Below are positions 49,616 through 59,500 of a stretch of 64,000 nt of DNA, one piece after another. The stretch covers positions 300,953-364,952 of the forward strand of contig JAKUCV010003650.1 in assembly GCA_028386065.3 (NCBI GenBank), in the 5' to 3' direction. Numbering within the stretch: the stretch's first letter is position 1; the number at the start of each line of letters is the position of its first letter. This DNA comes from Turnera subulata (taxonomy: Eukaryota; Streptophyta; Magnoliopsida; Malpighiales; Passifloraceae). Position numbers and translations under genes: made by a program. The notes beneath the pieces were generated by a model. That model searched no databases. It was given only the letters and a program-made list of their open reading frames with translations, and was not told where the DNA came from.

Positions 49616-49740
49616 AGTGTAGGGAAGGTGAAGCAAGGGTTTTCATGATTTTTCTGCTCCGGTTTTTTTTTCTGGTTTCCTTCATCCTTTTTCTTTTCAT
49701 TTTCTTTGCTCGGGTAGAAATCGTTATCGTGCTGATAACG

Positions 49741-49945
49741 TGTTGTAAATTGTGTGTGTTAATGATGATGATAGAAGAAAAAGAATAAGGAGGAGCAAGA
49801 GATGGAAATAGGAAGAGGCAGAACCGTGTTTTTCATTCATCTGTAAGCTTCATTGTTTTGCAGTGTATTTATAGACATAAGTAGGGGAAGGTGAAAAAGC
49901 CACGTTAGGTATACTAAAATGACATTCACTTTAATATTTATAACA
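49741..49945 (-). repeat. 5' LTR (right) of the split copia
   Basis: 205 bp, starting TGTTGTAAATTGTG and ending TTTATAACA, followed by GAGGT. It is the 5' LTR on the - strand. The adjacent 49722-49740 is a perfect palindrome, CGTTATC-GTGCT-GATAACG, at the primer-binding position. Confidence 0.92.
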
Positions 49946-50624
49946 GAGGTCCTTTTGTTTAAAGTTTCTTTTTTTTCCTTAATCAGAGTGATTAGACTGC
50001 ATAACTAACTAGCCATATACATCAAAACAGACTGGGAATATCCATGGCCTCAAAATCCCTCCCTAGAACATTCAGTGGATCGCGAGAGAGATTTTGGAAA
50101 ATGGTTAGACCTAAACCTACAATGGAGAGCCAATCCTGCCAAAAAAATTCGTGGATTTATTGGCTTCCCTATGTATAAAAGAGATGGAGACAACCCATGG
50201 ACTTGCAAAAGATTTAATTTCCACATAGAATGTTGTCTAATTCTAAGTCAGGGTCAATGTCATCGTTCATCCAGTTTACAACTAAAAGATAGTTTGATTC
50301 CAGTAAAAGGGATGGACAATTCAAACTCCATGCAATCCTCAATCCCTTTAAAATTGCACTAAGCTCCGCTTTAATTCCAAGTTCACCGCAAACCCACATA
50401 CCCACTGCCCTGATGATTTCTTAACACACCACTAGCCAAGGCAGCATCACTGGGGGACTTCATCGACCCATCTACATTCATCTTGAGCCAGCCAGTGGGA
50501 GGAAGAGACCAAGTCCGGATGCCAATCGTTGGAAGTTGGGTATAGCAACTCCTCCAATGCCTCGGCAGAGTTTACCGTCTCGAACGGGTTGGTAATTAAT
50601 GATGGCCTTATTGGGGCAAAAAGA

Positions 50625-51233
50625 TGTTAGTGTGTGGTTCCTCCACTAATTGTGGGAGATCACCACTTGCATTAATGAAAACCACCACTACTAATTGCTA
50701 GTGGAGCACTAATCAGCAGTTAGTGGAGCACTAAGTGTTTTGCAGATCAGTCCCTAAAGTTCTTGATTTTTGCAAATTGGTCCCTGACGAGATGCCTATA
50801 AATAGGCTGCTCATTTGCTCTTCAAAGCATCCCAACATTCACAACAAGTGTGAATAAGAGAGTGAAAGAGAGAGTGTGTGGGAGGGAAGAAAAATTGAGA
50901 AGAAAATTCCCTTCTTAAATTAGGGAGTGACAAAATAGTGAGAAAAAATACCTTAGGGGTATTTTTGACAAATACTTGGGAAACACCTTTGTGAGACACT
51001 ATTTTGGGTAGAACTCTAGGTTTATTATACCCCTAAAATTTAGGAAAGTCTCTCTTGTAAGCCTACTATTTATAGTGGAAGTTTTTCCAGTGGGATCGAG
51101 ATTGTGGACGTAGCCCGGTATTTGGGTGAACCACGTTAAATATTGTGTGTGATTTATCTCTTTTTGTCCTCCACTTGTTTATTTCCTTGTGAGGTGATAT
51201 TATTTCCGCAAGACAGTGCCACCGGGCCCAACA
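50625..51233 (+). repeat. 5' LTR of the Tork-like copia
   Basis: Starts TGTTAGTGTGTGGTTCC and ends GGGCCCAACA. TATA-like CCTATAAATAGGC lies near 50794-50806 and would drive transcription; a transcript start some 30 bases on fits copia LTR layout. It differs from the right LTR by about a dozen substitutions and a few indels. Confidence 0.93.
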
Positions 51234-51543
51234 ACTGGTAGCGGAGCCTAAGGTACATCCTTTAGGCTATTTGAAATTATTGGTCGGCTAAGCCGCTTTT
51301 GTCGGGTTTAGGTAGTAAATTAATACACTGTGCAAGTAAGTCCTGTCTAGAAGGCTGGGTTTTAAGTGAACCATTATTCCTCCAGTCTTTGCTGGGGATT
51401 TATCTTGGAATGATAATTCTGTCTTAGGAGATTGGCTAGGCCATCTTTCCTGGGAATTATCGAATCAGTTCAATTCACTACTTTCACTTGTACGGGCGCT
51501 ATTCACCGCCAGGAATTTCCTAGATCAAGGAGCCAGTCTGTCT

Positions 51544-52374
51544 TTGATCCAGATGGAGGCGAGGATAAACAAGATGATCACCCTTGATGGTACAAATTAC
51601 CACTTATGGAGAAACAAGATGAAGGATCTCCTATTCGTGACAAAGATGCATTTACCGGTGTTCAGTACGGTAAAGCCTGAAGATAAGTCAGACGAGGAGT
51701 GGGAGTTTGAACACATCCAAGTCTGCGGCTATATACGGCAATTTGTTGAGAATAATGTTTACAACTACATTTCTGGCATTGAGCATGCTAGAACATTGTG
51801 GGAGAAGCTCGAAGAATTATATGCCTCAAAGACAGGGAACAATAATCTATTTTACTTGACGAAGTTGATGCAAGTAAAATACTAGGAAGGCAAATTGATT
51901 GCAGATCACCTTATTGAGATGCAAGGGATCGTGGATCAGTTGGCTAGTATGGGCATAAAATTCGACGATGAGGTGCTTGCTCTTATGGTCCTGGCGACTC
52001 TCCCAGATTCATGGGAAACCATGAAGGTTTCAATCACAAACTCTGCACCTAATGATGTTGTGAGTATGGCAACCGTCAAAAGTGGCATTCTGAATGAAGA
52101 GATGAGACGAAGAACACAGGGCTCATCTTCTTCACAGTTAGAGGTCTTAGCCACAGTGACGAGGGGGAGAAGCCAGAACAAAGGTCAAAGTAGCAGAGAC
52201 AAGAGCAGAGGAAAGTCCAACGAATTTGCCAATGTTGAGTGCCATTACTACAAGAAGGAGGGCCACATCAAGAGATTCTACCGACAGTTCAAAAAGGACC
52301 AGAAGAAGAACAAAGACAAAGATGTGAGGAAAGCAGTGATGATGAAGCGAATTCTCTCAGAGAGTTCAATGTAG
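51544..52374 (+). pseudogene. Copia gag, interrupted
   Basis: The frame at 51544-51882 (LDGTNYHLWRNKMKDLL) is stopped by TAG at 51883-51885, then continues in the same frame to 52374. The CCHC zinc knuckle around 52240-52285 has Tyr at two of its three Cys positions (CHYYKKEGHIKRFYRQ), which should abolish zinc binding. Near 52320-52335 the frame shifts into the protease part. Confidence 0.9.
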
Positions 52375-54325
52375 TTTGTGATGATGATATCATCAACCTC
52401 ACTATCCAGGAATCAAGCTGGGTAGTTGATAGTGGTACTACTGTTCATGCAACACCACAGATAGAACTCCCTAGTGATGATCAAGAGGAGTTTCAGCTAT
52501 CTCCAACTGAGACACCAAGACAAGTTGGAGATGATGTTCAGGATATTCATCCTGAAATTCCAGATGATCCTGCTGAAAATGAGCCAGCAGATGCTATTGA
52601 GGATGATGGCAATGACGATGCAGCTGATGATGATGCAGCTAGAGATGGCCATCCTCAGCCTTCAAGTAGCTCTCCTCATCGAACAAGGTCTGGCAGAGTT
52701 GTGCAACGCTCTACCAGATATTCTCCAAGTGATTATTTGTTGCTCATTGACGGGGAGAACCAGAAAGCTATGATGAAGCTATTAATGATGAGCATAAGGA
52801 GAAGTGGGTTAAAGCCATGCAAGAAGAGATGAAATCCTTGCATGAGAATAAGACATTTGAGCTGGTGAAACTGCCTAAAGGCAAGAGAGCTTTGAAAAAC
52901 AAGTGGGTGTTTAGGATCAAGCATGAAGAGCACAGTCCACTTCCAAGATTCAAAGCAAGATTAGTTGTCAAAGGTTTCAGTCAAAGGAAAGGGATTGACT
53001 TTGATGAAATCTTCTCACCAGTGGTGAAAATGACCTCAATCCGCATAGTGCTGGGATTAGCTGCGAGTCTTAACCTAGAGGTTGAACAAATGGATGTCAA
53101 GACAGCCTTCCTATATGGTGATTTGGAAGAAGAAATATACATGGAGCAGCCAGAGGGTTTCCAGCAGAAAGGAAAAGAGGATTACGTTTGCAGATTGAGA
53201 AAGAGCCTCTACGGCTTAAAACAAGCCCCAAGACAGTAGTACAAGAAGTTTGAGTCGGTGATGGAGCAACAGGGCTACAAGAAGACTACTTCAGACCACT
53301 GTGTATTCGTCCAGAAATTTTCTGACGATGATTTCATCATCCTATTGCTCTATGTGGATGATATGCTGATTGTTGGCCAGAATGTCTCCAGAATCAACAG
53401 CTTGAAAGCACAGCTAAGCAAGTTTTTCGCCATGAAAGACTTGGGGCCTGCAAAATAAATTCTCGAGATGAGAATTATTCAAGATCGGCAAGCCAAGAAG
53501 ATATGGCTGTCTCAGGAGAAGTACATAGAGAAGGTACTTCAACGATTCAACATGGATAAAGCTAAAGCAGTCAGTTGTCCTCTTGCTAACTACTTTAGAC
53601 TTAGTCCTGAGTAGAGTCCATCTACGGATGAAGAGAAGAAAGTGATGGAGCGGATTCCATATGCCTCAGCAGTGGGAAGCTTGATGTATGCCATGGTATG
53701 TACCCGACCAGACATTGCTCATGCAGTTGGAGTGGTGAGCCGATACCTTTCTAATCCTGGTAAAGAGCATTGGAATGCTGTCAAGTGGATTCTCAGGTAT
53801 CTTCGAGGAACCTCCAAAATATGTTTATGTTATGGAGAAGACAAACTGGAGCTGGTTGGATACACTGATGCAGATATGGCTGGTGATGTTAGTTCCAGAA
53901 AATCTACATCAGGATACCTAATTAATTTTTCAGGGGGAGCTGTGTCATGGTAATCAAGGCTACAAAAGTGTGTTGCTCTGTCAACTACAGAAGCTGAGTT
54001 TATTGCAGCAACGGAAGCATGCAAGGAGTTGTTATGGATGAAGAAGTTCTTAACTGAACTTGGATTCTCGCAAGATAGCTATCAGCTATTCTGTGATAGT
54101 CAAAGTGCTATCCATCTTGCGAAGAATGCCTCTTTTCATTCCAGATCGAAGCATATTGATGTGAGATATAATTAGATCAGGGATGTGCTAGAGAAGAAGC
54201 AATTACAACTCGAGAAGATCCATACAGAAGAGAATGGATCTGACATACTGACGAAGACACTTCCAAGAGGGAAGTTTGAATACTGCCGTGAAGCTGCCGG
54301 ATTGGTGGATCCCCCCAACATGTAG
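52375..54325 (+). pseudogene. Copia protease / RT / RNase H, integrase missing, multiple stops
   Basis: The protease DSG (about 52427) is followed within 20 codons by an acidic linker, so roughly 500 residues of integrase are absent. RT from about 52800: [19 protein letters not shown] with an intact YVDD near 53350. RNase H: YTDADMAGD, then FCDSQSAIHLA. In-frame stops at 53237 (TAG), 53456 (TAA), 53612 (TAG), 53951 (TAA) and 54173 (TAG); natural end at 54323-54325. Frame changes near 52325 and 52760. Each RT/RNase H stop is one transition from a Trp or Gln codon. Confidence 0.92.
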
Positions 54326-54340
54326 TCGAAGGGGGAGAAT

Positions 54341-54956
54341 TGTTAGTGTGTGGTTCCTCCACTAATTGTGGGGGATCACCACTTGCATTAATGAAAACCA
54401 CCACCACTAATTGCTAGTGGAGCACCAATCAACAGTTAGTGGAGCACTAATTAGCAGTTAGTGGAGCACTAAGTGTTTTGTAGATCAGTCCCTAAAGTTC
54501 TTGGTTTTTGCAAATTAGTCCCTGACGAGATGCCTATAAATAGGCTGCTCATTTGCTCTTCAAAGCATCCCAACATTCACAATAAGTGTGAATAAGAGAG
54601 TGAAAGAGAGAGTGTGTGGGAGGGAAGAAAAATTGAGAAAAAAATTCCCTGAGTGACAAAATAGTGAGAAAAAATACCTTAGGGGTATTTTTGACAAATA
54701 CTTGAGAAACACCTTGTGAGACACTATTTTGGGTAGAACTCTAGGTTTATTATACCCCTAAAATTTAGGGAAGTCTCTCTTGTAAGCCTACTATTTATAG
54801 TGGAAGTTTTTCCAGTGGGATCGGGATTGTGGACGTAGCCCGGTATTTGGGTGAACCACGTTAAATATTGTGTGATTTATCTCTTTTTGTCCTCCACTTG
54901 TTTATTTCCTTGTGAGGTGATATTATTTCCGCAAGATAGTGCCACCGGGCCCAACA
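54341..54956 (+). repeat. 3' LTR of the Tork-like copia
   Basis: Starts TGTTAGTGTGTGGTTCC right after the polypurine tract. It has one more copy of the GCAGTTAGTGGAGCACTAA motif than the 5' LTR near 54430-54470 and lacks about 13 bases present in the left copy near 50908. Confidence 0.93.
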
Positions 54957-55067
54957 AAAGGAACATCCATACCCCCTTCAAAAACTTAGGAGTTCCTCTA
55001 ACTCCACATTTTCCAATACGAAATTCTAAATACAGTTTTCTAAGACAGACCATTTGGGAGTTGTATA

Positions 55068-55654
55068 TAGATGTGACAAAATGGATTGGGTACCCAATAA
55101 GTTACCCATTTATACCCATTATAAATGGGTATTTTGGGTATAAATGGATAAGTGTAAAATTATTTGGGTCTTAATAGATAAAATATACCCATTTAACCCA
55201 TTTAACCATGGATGTTTGTGGGTTGGGTAATGGATATCCATGATACCCAAATATTAATAATTCAATCTAGCTATGTGGGCCTATTTGGGCCAAATTAGGT
55301 CCAACCAGGCCCATCCACATGGGCCCAGTTGGGCCCATCTTAGGCCAATCCTTGTGGGCCGGGGTAAGCCCGACCAAGTCCATCACATCCGTGTTTAATT
55401 TGGCTTATATGGGTTGTCTCGGGTTAATATGAGCTAGGTCGGATTAATATTTATAAAGTTAAAAATATTAAAATACAAATTTTAAAAAATTAATATTAAA
55501 ATTAGATGGGTATGAACTATATTAAATGGGTCAAAATAGATATGGTTAGCCATTTAATTTTTTATGGGTCATAAATAGATAAATAAATATAAATAGGTAT
55601 GAACATTTATGTCTCAATCCATGGATACTATGAATAACTATTTTGCCACCTCTA
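55068..55654. mobile_element. Non-autonomous hAT element, 587 bp
   Basis: Starts TAGATGTGACAAAAT and ends ATTTTGCCACCTCTA, imperfect inverted repeats of the TAGGGGTGGCAAA type. Exact 8-bp duplication GTTGTATA at 55060-55067 and 55655-55662. The interior is full of TGGGTA/TACCCA and GGGCCCA words, giving strong folding potential. No transposase. Inserted in the LINE. Confidence 0.92.
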
Positions 55655-55922
55655 GTTGTATACTCGAGTTTATATTGGCAAACATCCAATATCTTACACT
55701 CACCTCCGTAAAAGATTGAGGCAGGCCCCGAAAGCTGCCCAAATCTCCTTAACGGGGCAATCCCGAAGGACATGGAAAGTAATTTCAACAAGAATTGCAT
55801 CTTGGACACTATCATATTTCCTACATAATTGGCCTTATTTAGTAAGTAACTAATCATGATAAGCCAGCCATAAAGATGATTATCTCAACTTGATGAGTCA
55901 TTCTCTTTGTTTGAAGTTTCTT

Positions 55923-56514
55923 GTAGTTCTTTTCCTTCAAGTTTATTTTTCATGATAATTTATATATCTTCCTTATAATTTATTTTAAAAATAGCATCAT
56001 TCTAGTCAAAATATTAGTAACAAGCCCACGAGTAGCGACATCTTCCTTCACTTGAATTCTAAAGAATCATATATTCGATTTAATAGGTGGAATTGAAGCT
56101 GATTTGAAGATGAAAATTGTGTATATATATATAAAAAATATTAATAGCAAGTTCCCCTAGGGTTAGAACCTCGGCAAATACTCCTGTAAATGGTATACTT
56201 GGCATCACTTACTCATTACATTACAACTTACAAGACACTATTAATTAATTCACAAATCTTCTATCCAAGTAGATTATTAAAAAGCGAATTACAGTTTTAC
56301 GCTTTAAAGCATATCCCAAAGTCCACAAGAATAGATACATAACTTTTGGGAGATTCACCCTCACATATAGATTCCAAATGGTAGTCCCATCCCCTACCCC
56401 ACATTTTACATACGTTTATATTTCTTTCTTCTTCAATTTTTTTTTGGGCACATTAATTATAATGTGTTTTTATATGGACCAGAATGATTTTGCACCACAT
56501 CCAGTTTCTCTCCC
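55923..56514. other. 3' flank of the FUL-like gene
   Basis: AT-rich, includes the FUL 3' UTR on its right. No gene seen. An AT run sits near 56118-56132. Confidence 0.5.
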
Positions 56515-59500
56515 TTAGTCATTCAGGTGTCGAAGCATCCAAGCTGGCAAGAGTGGATTGACTCGGTGATGTGTAGCATTCATTTCATCCTGATCACCTG
56601 CACTGCCTCTTGTGTCATGAATGTTGCTGCCATTTCATAATACTAGGTCAAGTTAGCACTTGCATATATAATATATGGCCTGATTTGCAATATTCAAGAA
56701 GCACCAACACAAGAGAGAGTGGGAGAGGAGGAGGAAGCAAGAACCTAAGGTCATTTGAGGAATGAAGTGGCTGCTGTAGAAGAAGAGTCGATGCATTTTC
56801 TAATGCTTGAGTCTCTTGCCTCCATTGATCCTGTTCAGCCATTGCTTTTTCCTTTTCCTTGATCTAGTTTTTGTCTCAGAACAGTTAGTATCCCTACAAT
56901 TCACAGAAACTAACGGAGGAAAACAAAGAAATTAATGAAACTTACCTTCTTTGCAAGGATGTTATTTTGCTCCTGCAACGACTTGTCCTGTGAAGACAAG
57001 TATGTAAGTGGCCTGTGGAACGGATTATATGATCATATAGTTACATTACTATAGTTTTAAAACGTCCTTAATTTTGCTATTCTTATGGAGATAGATTAGT
57101 CTGTCTAATACTTTTTTTTTTTTTGTCAGCAAGTCTGTCTAATACTGGTGCTATATCTTTCGCGCACAACTAATGAAAAGAATTATTCACTATCAAATGC
57201 AACAGTTGTGTGGCATATAGATAATGACAGGGTTCCATCTTTTAAGCCCTATAATACTTTATGGAATCTTCAGTCAGCTTTAACCCCAAAAATTCGGGCA
57301 AAAATAGTGACTTGACACTGCCACTTGTATCAGTTTCTAGTACATGTAGGAATATCCTCCACCAAAAAGAATAAAACACACTGCTAATGGTTGAAATAAC
57401 TGCTTATTTCAGAGTGCAAAATCCAGATAATTGATTATATATGCATTCATTTTATCACATTCTAATTGACCACTATTGCATTTCGGCATTACCTTCTTTT
57501 GGAGCTCTGAAATAGATTCGAACATCAATTGGTTCTACAAAACAAAACCAAGTTAGCTAGCTGCTTCAATAAACAAATCATCAAATATCTGAAAAAAGAA
57601 AACAAAAAAGAAATGTCCTTTCAAATTATACCTTTCTTGATCTAACATGTTTCAGAGCAGAATCAAGTTGCTGTTCCAAGTTTTGAAGCTCTCGGAGGCT
57701 TAAGGAATCGAGATCTTCCCCCATGAAATGCCTGAAGTTTTATTTTCAATCCAAAAATAACACAAACTTATTCGACAGCAACTGGTTTTTGGACAAAGGA
57801 AAAACAAAAGAAATATACATCGTAACTATAAGAGAACTGGAAGCAAAAGAAAATATCAAAGCATAAAAATCAAACCATAAGAATCAAAAGCTCTCCACCG
57901 ACAGAAAAGAGCCAAAATGAGATAAAAGGCCAGATGTTTGAGTCATCATCACTTCCTAGATAATCTTCATGATATCAGAGACAGTAACTTTTTTTTATTG
58001 CTAATCAGCAGAGGGTAACTTTTTTTTTGGGTACTAATCGTGAGAGCCTCTTTATTCATGAATCAAGCAAAGGGTAACTGCTGCATTCTTTCTTGCATTA
58101 AAACATGCATGGGTCCGTTCAGTGTACGTACCTTTGGTTCTTTTGTAAAATCTCCATCCTAGCCTTGAGCTTTGCGTGTTCCAAAGTCCAACTACCCTGA
58201 AAATTTGTCACGGAGTCTGTTTCATAAAAAAATAAAAATAAAAGAAGAAGAGGAGCGTACTTCTCCCATTTTTCATGCCACAATTATCAATTCCCTAACC
58301 TAGTTTTAACGAAATCTTGGTTTGATTCTTACAAAAAGGAAAAATTATCAATTCCCACCAATCTTCTCAGGAATGTGATCACTCATCCTAAGTGATGCAC
58401 AGGTGTTTTTGCACTTGATCTGGGGAATCAACTATAGGTAAGAAAGCATGATTAAGCATGTTAAACACCTATTAATTATACTTAAAAAAAGAGTACTGGT
58501 GGCTTACATTTGTTTCGGCCTCAGCTGTAAGAAGCTGCCTTTCAGCATATGAATATCGCTCATAACGTTCAAGGATCTTTTCCATGCTGCACAAAAAGTA
58601 ATAATGCTAGTCGATTTAAGTAGCTAGTGATATCAAAGTCTTTAAGAATACAAAAAAAAAGGTTCAGATCAGCCAAATATATATAGTATTCCTGCATCCT
58701 TGTCTGATACGAAAAGGAAAAAAAAAAAATGCTACACAGACACACTTCAGACTCGAGGTTCAATATTGGAGCAAACTGTCAGCCAAGGGTAGTTCTATGT
58801 ATTAAAAAAATTTGGAACCCCTCAAGGAGCCAGATGGGTTTTCTGAAATAAGTGCAAACTTGGCATGGCATTTCCTTAAGGCTATGTTTGGGAATAGAAA
58901 TAAGAATCCCATGTTTGATTGACATGTTGGAGAAGGAATGGGACTCTTCATGTAATCCACACCGGAATCATCCGGGATCCGATATTTCCTTTTAATGTGG
59001 TGCTGCTATTCCGAATCCTATTCCCATCCCCTACCATGTACCAAACATGGCCTAAAGGGTTTCCTAAGATTGCTATGGGTTTTAGCATCAAAAAGATTGC
59101 TATGGCTTTGCTAGATATATCGAATATGGACTATATATGTTACATTCTGAAATAGAAGATAAGAGGTTCCTAAGATTGCTAATAATATTGTCATCGTAGT
59201 TCGTTTTTGACATATTCAATGGTACTAACTATTAGAAGTAGCGGTTAATAAAATTTCCTCACCACATCCATATTTCAAACTTCGGATTAGCTAAACCTAC
59301 CAAATCAATATATTACTTGGTAGAACACACCTTGAGCAAAGTAAAATGTTTATGCTTTATGCGGCTGAGTCAAGAAACAAAAACGTATGGACAAGAAACC
59401 ATAGTTATATAAAAAAGAAAATGTATTGAATCCTGAAATATATATGCATATATTGGCACATGTCTCATGTTATTTATTCCTATAACTCCGATACAGCACA

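Larger units (their letters stand above)
29615..49945 (-). mobile_element. Degenerate Ty1/copia LTR retrotransposon, split by nested insertions
   Basis: Matching 205-bp LTRs lie at 29615-29819 and 49741-49945, both TG...CA and nearly identical, flanked by the 5-bp duplication GAGGT (29610-29614, 49946-49950). Orientation is - : a G-rich polypurine tract abuts the left LTR (29820-29836 read on -), and a possible primer-binding region with a short palindrome abuts the right LTR. Remaining pol pieces, all broken by stops, are RNase H (about 29975-30290), RT (about 30580-31205) and integrase / GAG-pre-integrase (about 34990-35650). Between them sit a solo LTR (31585-34951) and an Athila element with a LINE piece (36177-47604). 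Without these the copia would be about 5.5 kb. It cannot encode its own proteins. Confidence 0.88.
50625..54956 (+). mobile_element. Ty1/copia retrotransposon, Tork/Tnt1-like, integrase deleted
   Basis: LTRs at 50625-51233 (609 bp) and 54341-54956 (616 bp), TG...CA. Flanks AAAGA (50620-50624) and AAAGG (54957-54961) are a 5-bp duplication with one change. The primer-binding region CTGGTAGCGGAGCC at 51235-51248 resembles the initiator-tRNA site; the polypurine tract GAAGGGGGAGAAT ends at 54340. Gag, protease, RT and RNase H are present, but the sequence passes from the protease motif DSGTTVHATPQ (about 52425-52459) straight into the linker ahead of RT, so integrase is lost. With several stops it is non-autonomous. 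Confidence 0.93.
49954..55922 (-). mobile_element. 5'-truncated LINE (RNase H-bearing L1 type), later invaded
   Basis: TTTGTTTAAAGTTTCTT at 49954-49970 matches TTTGTTTGAAGTTTCTT at 55906-55922 at 16 of 17 bases, a LINE-sized target duplication. A poly(T) run (49970-49976) is the tail on +. On the - strand, a zinc-binding RT-associated piece lies at about 55860-55700 (HVLRDCP, KEIWAAFG), and RNase H-like sequence lies at about 50570-50210 (ELGIKAELSAILKGLRIAW). The element's own length is about 1 kb once the copia and the hAT insert are removed. It retains only the C-terminal part of ORF2 and is inactive. Confidence 0.8.

Noticed and set aside
55546..55857. 103-codon - strand frame as a gene
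   Set aside because: Part is LINE zinc-binding sequence in another frame and part lies in the hAT element.
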